From NCBI RefSeq assembly GCF_000525835.1, contig NZ_AODD01000001.1:1-64000 (forward strand): DNA of 64,000 bases, read 5' to 3'. This stretch comes from Listeria grandensis FSL F6-0971. Its GTDB lineage: Bacteria > Bacillota > Bacilli > Lactobacillales > Listeriaceae. Every line of letters starts with the position of its first letter. Position 1 is the first letter of the stretch. The notes under the pieces were generated by a model. The model was not told the origin of the DNA and searched no databases. It saw only the letters and a list, made by a program, of their open reading frames with translations. This document shows, one piece after another, positions 57,626 to 64,000 of the stretch. Both the position numbers and the translations under genes were made by a program.

Positions 57626-58018
57626 ATGCTACTTCAAATAGATTTACAGGCAGAAGAACCAATTTACACGCAAATTATGCATCAAGTAATTGAAGCAATT
57701 GCGAAACAGGAGTTAAAGCCGGGCGATGATTTGCCATCGGTTCGCAGTTTGGCAAGTGATATCGGTATCAATTTCCATACAGTGAATAAGGCGTATCAGC
57801 TTTTGAAGCAGGAGGGTTATATTTTGATTCATCGCCAAAAAGGGGTTGTGATTCATCCTGATGGAGTGGAGCGTGCGACCGAGGCTTTTTATGCGAAATT
57901 GAGGAAGAAAGTAAGGCCGCTCATTGCGGAATCGATTTGTAAGTCGGTGACAAAAGCGGAATGGGAACGGATTTGTGCGACAATCTATGAGGAAATTGAG
58001 CCGGAGGAGGAGCAATGA
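57626..58018 (+). CDS. GntR family (YtrA subfamily) repressor
   Basis: 130 residues. N-terminal GntR winged helix (PIYTQIMHQVIEAIAKQELK, DDLPSVRSLASDIGINFHTVNKAYQLL) and only a short C-terminal helical part for dimerisation, as in the YtrA subfamily, whose members repress adjacent transporter genes. Start ATG 57626 after AGAGAAGGGAAGCGT. Overlaps the membrane protein gene by ATGA. Palindrome in its promoter suggests autoregulation. Confidence 0.85.
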   Translation: MLLQIDLQAEEPIYTQIMHQVIEAIAKQELKPGDDLPSVRSLASDIGINFHTVNKAYQLLKQEGYILIHRQKGVVIHPDGVERATEAFYAKLRKKVRPLIAESICKSVTKAEWERICATIYEEIEPEEEQ

Positions 58019-59118
58019 TGGAGATGCTATTTTTTATCGTAATGATGGTTGTAATTGTTGTTTTGCAAGCGATGACGCCTTATGTGATTCGCAGGGGTGA
58101 GAGTTTTGGTGTGATGATTGGGGAGAAGTCAGCAGAAGATCCTGCGATACGGCGAATGAAGCGACAGTTTATGCAGTGGAATTTGGTTATTGGTGCTATT
58201 GTGACAGTAATGATGACGGTTATTTTGGCGTTCACAACCGAAAGTGAGAATACCCAAGCAGTGGTTTTAATCGCCGGTATTTTTGCGGTGTTGATTGCAT
58301 CGTTTCTAGTTTATTTACGGTTCCATAAGGAGTCGCTTGTGTGGAAACGGGAGAATTTGCATGAGGTGAATAAGGTTGATATCGTGATGGTGGATACGAC
58401 ATTCCATCGCCAGAAATTGACGATTTCCTATGCTTGGTACTTGATTCCGCTTGTTCTGATATGTATGACGGTTGGTTTGACGGTGATTTATTATGATCAA
58501 ATTCCTAGCATGATTCCGATGCAGTATAATTTTGATAACGAAATCACACGGATGGCTACAAAAAGTTATCGGACGGTGATGATGATGCCAATGATGCAAC
58601 TCGCGATGCTTGGCTTGTTTATCTTTATTAATTTCATGATGACGCGCAGTAAACAGGTCATTGATAATGATAATCCATCGCTTTCAATGAAACGAAATGT
58701 GATGTTCCGCCGGATTTATAGCAAATTTAATTTTGTGATGGGAACGTTGTTAATTTTGCTGTTTATGGTCATTCAAATGTCGTTTATCTTTGCGATTTCG
58801 CAGATAGCTATAATGACGATGACGATTGCGGTTTTGGTGATTATCTTTGGCGGACTGATTTTCTTGATGGTTCGTGTCGGGCAAGGTGGTAGCAGATTGA
58901 AACTCAAAGAAGATGATGATGCGTCCGCGAGACCAGTTCGCGATGATGATGCATATTGGAAAATGGGTGTGTTTTATGTTAATCGCCACGATCCGGCGGT
59001 TTTTGTGGAGAAGCGTTTCGGTGTTGGCTGGACGATCAATATGGCAAGACCTGCCGCATGGCTGACATTTATCGCGATGATTGGTATTATTGTGGTCATC
59101 AGTATTATTTTTAGTTAA
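58015..59118 (+). CDS. DUF1648/DUF5808-type membrane protein
   Basis: 367 residues, about eight hydrophobic segments. YYDQIPSMIPMQYNFDNEITRMATKSYRTV resembles the DUF1648 loop (IPxxxPxHxx...); near the C-terminus DDDAYWKMGVFYVNRHDPAVFVEKRFGVGWTIN matches the DUF5808 block (core WKMGVFYVNRHDP). Such proteins sit beside YtrA-type regulators and are thought to respond to envelope stress. Start ATG 58015 coupled to the regulator gene. Function unknown. Confidence 0.75.
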   Translation: MMEMLFFIVMMVVIVVLQAMTPYVIRRGESFGVMIGEKSAEDPAIRRMKRQFMQWNLVIGAIVTVMMTVILAFTTESENTQAVVLIAGIFAVLIASFLVYLRFHKESLVWKRENLHEVNKVDIVMVDTTFHRQKLTISYAWYLIPLVLICMTVGLTVIYYDQIPSMIPMQYNFDNEITRMATKSYRTVMMMPMMQLAMLGLFIFINFMMTRSKQVIDNDNPSLSMKRNVMFRRIYSKFNFVMGTLLILLFMVIQMSFIFAISQIAIMTMTIAVLVIIFGGLIFLMVRVGQGGSRLKLKEDDDASARPVRDDDAYWKMGVFYVNRHDPAVFVEKRFGVGWTINMARPAAWLTFIAMIGIIVVISIIFS

Positions 59119-59123
59119 ATAAA

Positions 59124-59167
59124 GAAGGAGCGAGTGGACTGGAAAGTTATCCGACACGCTCCTTTTT
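59124..59167 (+). terminator. Terminator of the GntR operon
   Basis: AAGGAGCG(a)GTGG with CC(ga)CACGCTCCTTTTT: GGAGCG/CGCTCC at the base, then T5. Confidence 0.75.
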
Positions 59168-59205
59168 GTTATAAACTGTACTAAGGGAGTTTATCAACCC
59201 ACAAT

Positions 59206-59233
59206 AAAAAAGACTCCCAATGTAGAGAGTCTC
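59206..59233 (-). terminator. Terminator of lytR
   Basis: Minus strand: AGACTC, loop of about 11, GAGTCT, then TTTTTT; six base pairs extended by GAGAG. Confidence 0.65.
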
Positions 59234-59239
59234 TTCGTT

Positions 59240-60173
59240 TTATTTCAATTCTAGGTTTTTTGCTAGGCTGTCGTGTAATTTTTGACGTTCCGCATCGGAT
59301 ACATTGTAATACCAAATACCATCCATCTTACCGCCTTCACCAGCAACTGTCATATTCTCTACGTTATTACGTGCAGAAATGTAGTTTTTGGCGATACGTG
59401 TAATATCTGTCATCGTTAAATCGGTTTGCATGTTTTTGCCGACTGCGGACAAGATTTCATCGAAGTTCCACAGTGTTTGTGTCGTTGCAACTTTCTCTAC
59501 AACGGCTTGAATGACTTCTTGTTGACGCATTTGCCGACCGAAGTCACCACGTGGATCTGTTTTACGAATACGGACGTAGACAAGCGCATCGGTACCATTT
59601 AGTTTGATGTTACCTTTTTTTGAATTCTTTACCCTTTAAGCTGATATCCATATCGTTGTAAACTTCTACACCACCAACAGCGTCAACCAAATCTTTCAGG
59701 CCTTCCATGTTGATTTTGATATAGTAGTTAATCGGAATACCTTTTAAAAAGTTAGTAACGGTGTCTTCCGCCATTTTTACGCCACCGTAAGCATAGGCAG
59801 CATTGATTTTGTTTGTGGAATCATGTCCAATAATTTCAGTTCGTGTATCACGAGGGATACTCAAGATTTGTGCTTTGTTCGTTGTTCCATTCACAGTTGC
59901 GACCATTGTTGTATCGGAACGTCCGACATCGCCTTCGCGTTGGTCAATACCGAGAATAAGAACGGAGAATGGATTTCCTCCATCAAGTTTTACGGGATTT
60001 GCAGTTCTGCCTTCTACAGGCTCATATATTTTATCCATGGTGGATTTAGTTTGGAACACGGCATAGCCGACAATTCCTCCTAAAACTAAGAAAATACCTA
60101 AAATAGACCATAGAAATATTTTTAAACCTGTACGTTTTTTCTTCTTCGTGTTCGTGCGTTTCTCTGCGCGCAT
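59240..60173 (-). CDS. lytR: LytR-CpsA-Psr family phosphotransferase, one frameshift
   Basis: About 310 residues. Basic cytoplasmic start (RAEKRTNTKKKKRTG), one helix (IFLWSILGIFLVLGGIVGYA), then the extracellular LCP domain: SVLILGIDQREGDVGRSDTTMVATVN (core LGIDQREGDVGRSDTTMV), SIPRDTRTEI, NKINAAYAYGG, and DAVGGVEVYN, all with the Arg/Asp residues that bind the polyprenyl pyrophosphate. LCP enzymes attach wall teichoic acid to peptidoglycan. The A7 run at about 59616-59622 (minus strand) has one base too many; dropping it gives EFKKGNIKLNGTDALVYVRIR and the C-terminal RGDFGRQMRQQEV. Start ATG 60173 after GAGAGG. Divergent from tagO. Confidence 0.88.
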
Positions 60174-60546
60174 GTGCGACTCAACCTCTCTTGAATAATT
60201 TCTCTCACTTCCTATTTTACTACAAACTGGCAGATAAGTCACTGTCAGTTGCATTAGTTTTCCATTAGAATTTTATTATTATTGGGAGGACAGGGATTAT
60301 TGTTAAAAGTTATATTCTGATGCTCGTTTATCATCACGTGTACCATGGGTAAATATGGTCTTCAGGGTTTTCATTGTTTTTTTTCAGATTTGTGGGTATA
60401 ATTGTTGGTAGCGTTATGATATAAAATTGCGTTACCTATATAAGCGCGATTCTATCGAAGCTACACCCAATCGTAGCATAAAAATAGTTATCTTGATACA
60501 TAAATAAAAACCATGTATCTTTATACATGAGGGGAGTACGAGGATT
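60174..60546. other. Divergent lytR/tagO intergenic region
   Basis: 373 bp without a gene. For tagO, TTGTTT (60374-60379), 17 nt, TATAAT (60397-60402) is a fair promoter, leaving a leader of about 135 nt; a small stem ATGTAT-CTTT-ATACAT lies near 60513-60528 just before the ribosome binding site. No clear lytR promoter. Confidence 0.45.
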
Positions 60547-61609
60547 ATGTTGACCATTGTTTTAATATGTTTTTTAGCCTCGCTTCTGTTAACTCCTATT
60601 GTGAGACGAATTGTACTTAGATTTGATATTACGGATAAACCAGATAAGAGAAGAATTAATGTTGTACCGATACCTAGCCTTGGTGGAGTTGCAATTTTTG
60701 TGGCGTTTTTAATTGGTATGTTCTTGTTGCCAATCGATAAGACGTTGCTTTGGCCACTTGTCATCGGGGCGAGTGTGATTGCGATTACCGGCATGTTAGA
60801 TGACATTTTGGAATTAAAGGCAAGATATAAATTGTTTTGGCCAAGTTGTTGCTGCGGGAATTATTGTGTTCTGGGGCGGGATCAATATTACGTTTATTAA
60901 TCTACCATTCGGTGGTGAGTGGTACTTTGGCTACCTTGCGATTCCGCTTACAATTGTTTGGATTGTAGCGATCACGAATGCGATTAATTTAATTGATGGT
61001 CTCGATGGTCTTGCTGCTGGGGTTTCAACGATTGCGCTACTAACGATTATGGGAATGGCATTTGTGATGGGAGACCCGCTCGTTATTATGATTACGGCGG
61101 TACTTGCAGCTGCGACGCTGGGATTCTTACCGTATAATTTCTACCCAGCTAAAATTTTCATGGGGGATACAGGCGCGCTGTTCCTTGGATTCGTGATCGC
61201 GATTCTGTCGCTCATGGGATTCAAAAATGTCACGTTTATTTCTCTCATTGTGCCAGTGCTGATTCTAGGTGTGCCGATTTTTGATACGATTTTGGCAATC
61301 ATTAGACGGATTGTGCATCGGACACCGATTGCGATGGCGGATAAATCACATTTGCATCATAGTCTGATGAAACTTGGCTTTACACATCGTCAAACGGTTA
61401 TTTTGATCTATGCGATTTCGGCGTTGTTCTCGCTGTTTGCTCTTATTTTTACAATGTCGACGTTTTGGGGTTCGTTCTTGCTGATCTTGGTATTGCTCGT
61501 GATTGTCGAGTTTTTCGTCGAGGTATTAGGACTTGTGAGCCAGAATTATAGGCCGATAATGCGGCTTTTAAGGTTGGAGCGGATTGAGCGGGAAGAGGAG
61601 CAGGAATAA
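60547..61609 (+). CDS. tagO: Undecaprenyl-phosphate GlcNAc-1-phosphate transferase (TagO/WecA), one frameshift
   Basis: About 353 residues, eleven hydrophobic segments. Catalyses the first step of wall teichoic acid linkage-unit synthesis. DKPDKRRINVVPIPSLGG, Mg-binding GMLDDILELKARYK, TNAINLIDGLDGLAAGVS, FLPYNFYPAKIFMGDTGALF and the C-terminal HLHHSLMKLG histidine motif are present. An extra T in TTGTTTTGGCC at about 60834-60837 breaks the frame; dropping it gives KLFGQVVAAGIIVFWGG. Start ATG 60547. Divergent from lytR, which acts at the end of the same pathway. Confidence 0.9.
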
Positions 61610-61909
61610 TGATGGGGTTATATTCCTTTTTATGCAAAATAGCACACCTTTAAGTTCTGGATACTTGGTGTGCTATTTTTGTATGAAAGCTACTATGGGG
61701 ATCTTGGCTTTCATAAAGTGAACGCTTTCTTTTTTTGTATAGGGTTTAAAAAAATATTCTTGCGTCACTACTTTTAAATCAAATAGCGACGATGAGTCAG
61801 AGCATGTTCACGGGTTGTCATTGTTTCGTTTTAAAATGCGCTTGATGCCTTGCTATATCTATGTTAATCTATTCAAGTAGGTTTTAAACATATCAAAGGA
61901 GAGATAAAC
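61610..61909. other. Intergenic region between tagO and yrrN
   Basis: 300 bp: the tagO terminator, then AT-rich sequence with a possible promoter for yrrN, TTGATG (about 61839-61844), 17 nt, TAATCT (about 61862-61867). Nothing else seen. Confidence 0.4.
61636..61680 (+). terminator. Terminator of tagO
   Basis: AAAATAGCACACC (61636-61648) pairs with GGTGTGCTATTTT (61667-61679), followed by T. Confidence 0.9.
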
Positions 61910-62818
61910 ATGAATATTATTGCCACGGCAGAGTCGGTTTTGCAAGCTGAATTGTTGTTGGGCGCAGGGGTAGACACGTTATACGTTGGGGGAAGTCGAT
62001 TTGGACTGCGCATGCCGCAATCATTGTCGCTCGCCGATATTAGTGAAACTACGAACAAAGCGCACGAAGCAGGGAAAAAGGTCTTAGTGGCCGTGAATGC
62101 ATTGATGCATAATGAGCATCTGCACGATTTACCTGATTATTTACGTGAACTATCTAGCATGAAGGTCGACGCGATTACGGTAGGGGATCCGGGTGTTGTT
62201 TTTATGTTGCATGAAATGGAACTCGATTTACCGTTTATCTATGATGCGCAGACGTTTGTAACGAGCGCGGAACAGGTAGATTTTTGGGTGAAACAGGGTG
62301 CTGTGGGTGCTGTCATGGCGCGCGAACTGACGCTGATCGAGCTTGAAGCGATTACGGAGAAAATGGATGTGCCGATTGAGGTGCAAGTGTATGGCCCAAC
62401 GTGTATCCACCAGTCGAAGCGCAAACTCGTGACGAATTACCAAAACATTGTAGAGATAGAAGATGATACGTCGAAGGATCGCGGACTTTATTTGCGTGAG
62501 CCGAACGACGCGGATAGCCAGTTGCCAATCTATGAGGATGAGAATGGGACGCATATTTTTTCGACGGAAGATTTGTCGCTGATGCCTTATTTGGAACGGG
62601 TGTATAATGCGGGGCTCCGAACTTGGAAATTGGACGGTGTCTTGTTGCCAGGCGCGGATTTTGTCGCGATTGTGGCACTATTTGTGAAGGCGAAAGAGGC
62701 GCTGATTGCCGGGGATTTTGTGGCGGAAACATTTGTGAACCGTTTAGCAAAGTTGCAGCCGGAGATGCGTGTACTTGGAACCGGATTCTTTTTGAAACAA
62801 CCAGACGAGGTAAAATGA
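61910..62818 (+). CDS. yrrN: U32 family protein YrrN (tRNA U34 hydroxylation, TrhP1-like)
   Basis: 302 residues of peptidase family U32, the smaller member of the yrrN-yrrO pair. ELLLGAGVDTLYVGGSRFGLR, VDAITVGDPGVVFMLHE, VQVYGPTCIHQSKRKLVTNY with a single Cys where other U32 proteins have a cluster, and RTWKLDGVL. In B. subtilis YrrN and YrrO act in prephenate-dependent formation of 5-hydroxyuridine at tRNA position 34, rather than as proteases. Start ATG 61910 after AAAGGAGAG. yrrO follows 13 bp later. Confidence 0.82.
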   Translation: MNIIATAESVLQAELLLGAGVDTLYVGGSRFGLRMPQSLSLADISETTNKAHEAGKKVLVAVNALMHNEHLHDLPDYLRELSSMKVDAITVGDPGVVFMLHEMELDLPFIYDAQTFVTSAEQVDFWVKQGAVGAVMARELTLIELEAITEKMDVPIEVQVYGPTCIHQSKRKLVTNYQNIVEIEDDTSKDRGLYLREPNDADSQLPIYEDENGTHIFSTEDLSLMPYLERVYNAGLRTWKLDGVLLPGADFVAIVALFVKAKEALIAGDFVAETFVNRLAKLQPEMRVLGTGFFLKQPDEVK

Positions 62819-62831
62819 GGAGGGCATATCA

Positions 62832-64000
62832 ATGACCGGAAGAAAAATAGTGAAGAAGCCGGAAGTTTTAGCACCGGCGGGAAATTTAGAGAAGTTAAAA
62901 ATTGCGATTCGCTACGGTGCGGACGCTGTATATATTGGTGGACAGGCTTTTGGACTTCGCTCGCGTGCAGGGAATTTCTCGTATGAAGAAATGCAAGAAG
63001 GTGTGGCATTTGCGCACGCGCGCGATGCGAAAGTGTATGTGGCGGCGAATATGGTCGCGCATGACGGGGACACAGAAGGTGCCGGTGAATTTTTCCGGAA
63101 ACTTCGTGACATTGGGATTGATGCAGTGATCGTGTCGGATCCAGCGCTAATTAGTATTTGTTTTGCGGATGCGCCAGGTTTGCCGGTTCATTTGTCGACG
63201 CAGGCTTCGGCAACGAATTATAAGACGCTTGAATTCTGGAAGCAACAGGGCTTGGAGCGCGTGGTTTTGGCGCGTGAAGTCAGCATGAGTGAGATTCAGG
63301 AAATCGGTCAACATACAGATGTCGAGATGGAAGCATTCATTCATGGCGCGATGTGTATTTCGTATTCTGGTCGTTGTACGCTGTCGAACCATATGGCGAA
63401 TCGTGACGCGAATCGTGGCGGTTGTGCACAAAGCTGCCGATGGAAGTATGACCTTTTTGAAATCGATAATGGCGTGCCGCGTAACTTGGTGGAGGAGGAT
63501 GAAGAGCCGTTTTCAATGAGCGCAGTAGATCTTTCGATGATTCGCTTTATTCCTGACATGGTGGAAGCGGGTGTTGATAGCCTCAAAATTGAAGGCCGGA
63601 TGAAGTCGATTCATTATGTTTCGACGGTGGCAAGCGTGTATCGGAAAGTCGTGGATGCCTATTGTGCCGATCCTGATAATTTCGTTTTTGATCCGGCATG
63701 GGAAGCGGAACTTTGGAAAGTAGCACAGCGCGAGTTATCGACTGGTTTCTTCTATCAAGAGCCTACCGAAGACGAGCAATTATTTGGAAAAACTCGCAAA
63801 ATTCCGCAATACGCGTTCGCAGCACAAGTATTAGATTATGATCCAACAACAAAAATCGCGACGCTTCAACAGCGAAACAATTTTGGCATCGGCGAAGAAA
63901 TTGAATTTTACGGTCCAGGAGAAGTAGGGTTTAAACAAATCGTGAACGATCTTTGGGATGAACATGACGAGCCAATTGAGCGCGCACCAAACGCGATGAT
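62832..64000 (+). CDS. yrrO: U32 family protein YrrO (TrhP2-like), 3' end outside window
   Basis: Open from ATG 62832 (7 nt after GAGGAGGG) to the last base; at least 389 residues visible of about 420. EVLAPAGNLEKLKIAIRYGADAVYIGG (core LAPAGNLEKLKIA), GIDAVIVSDPALI, HLSTQASATNYKTLEFW, and the cysteine cluster MCISYSGRCTLSN...GGCAQSCRWKY (four Cys) that in the family binds an iron-sulfur cluster; DLSMIRFIPDMVEAGVDSLKIEGRMKS core SLKIEGRMKS follows. The C-terminal beta-barrel domain begins near YAFAAQVLDYDP. Partner of YrrN in tRNA wobble uridine hydroxylation. Confidence 0.88.
   Translation, partial: MTGRKIVKKPEVLAPAGNLEKLKIAIRYGADAVYIGGQAFGLRSRAGNFSYEEMQEGVAFAHARDAKVYVAANMVAHDGDTEGAGEFFRKLRDIGIDAVIVSDPALISICFADAPGLPVHLSTQASATNYKTLEFWKQQGLERVVLAREVSMSEIQEIGQHTDVEMEAFIHGAMCISYSGRCTLSNHMANRDANRGGCAQSCRWKYDLFEIDNGVPRNLVEEDEEPFSMSAVDLSMIRFIPDMVEAGVDSLKIEGRMKSIHYVSTVASVYRKVVDAYCADPDNFVFDPAWEAELWKVAQRELSTGFFYQEPTEDEQLFGKTRKIPQYAFAAQVLDYDPTTKIATLQQRNNFGIGEEIEFYGPGEVGFKQIVNDLWDEHDEPIERAPNAM

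Overview
The window reads as chromosomal DNA of a Listeria-type Firmicute. Low-to-moderate GC, strong AGGAGG-type ribosome binding sites, TTG and GTG starts, and the pair secA2 + iap (the p60 cell-wall hydrolase) are characteristic. Surface proteins with LPXTG anchors, a class I heat-shock operon with a CIRCE operator, rex next to ydiF/ydiK/ydiL, and a sigma-B type promoter before pyruvate oxidase agree with this. From memory, gene clusters that lie in separate places in L. monocytogenes (iap/secA2, tsaEB-rimI-tsaD/rex/groESL, carbonic anhydrase/fructokinase/fabK, argGH, lytR/tagO) stand close together here, so I would place it in Listeria sensu lato outside the monocytogenes group. That placement is inference.

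Layout. 1-2371: a repeat-rich surface protein cut by the window edge. 2.7-5.9 kb: esterase, universal stress protein, MFS exporter and its divergent PadR-type repressor with a visible operator. 6-13.7 kb: small membrane proteins, an amino-acid permease, a HEAT-repeat protein, pyruvate oxidase, a DUF2716-like protein and an AI-2E family protein. 13.8-22.6 kb: the secretion/cell-wall block: secA2, a p60 with four LysM domains, and a 1352-residue lectin/LPXTG protein with eleven 78-residue repeats. 22.9-29.8 kb: the tRNA t6A genes tsaE-tsaB-rimI-tsaD, kup, and an ArsR-controlled ABC exporter. 29.9-38.2 kb: ydiF, rex, a nucleotidyltransferase with an AlkZ-like protein, ydiK/ydiL, groES-groEL. 38.4-48.5 kb: SDR, ung, GyrI-like protein, FNT channel, ABC-F protein with an attenuator leader, Eis-like acetyltransferase, alpha carbonic anhydrase, HD hydrolase, ROK fructokinase, FabK. 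48.5-56.3 kb: argGH, a lipase, and a response regulator/ABC/histidine kinase group. 56.3-64 kb: a second AI-2E protein, GntR plus membrane protein, lytR/tagO wall teichoic acid genes and the U32 pair yrrN-yrrO, cut by the window end.

Two things stand out. First, about fifteen otherwise complete genes carry single-base frameshifts, most of them in A or T runs; groEL has two. This is best explained by sequencing or assembly error, so I give full-length loci and mark each break. Second, there is a family of about 98-bp stem-loop repeats: two tandem copies between groES and groEL, one inverted copy near 53.4 kb and one diverged copy near 53.2 kb. Their outer stem arms differ between copies but stay complementary, which points to selection on RNA or DNA structure. 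I do not recognise this element.

Other readable control sites: an ATGT-N8-ACAT operator on the MFS promoter, a GntR operator, two ARG boxes before argG, Rex-like half sites before rex, and a terminator before the ABC-F gene whose 3' arm contains its ribosome binding site. I found no rRNA, tRNA, CRISPR, prophage or insertion sequence.
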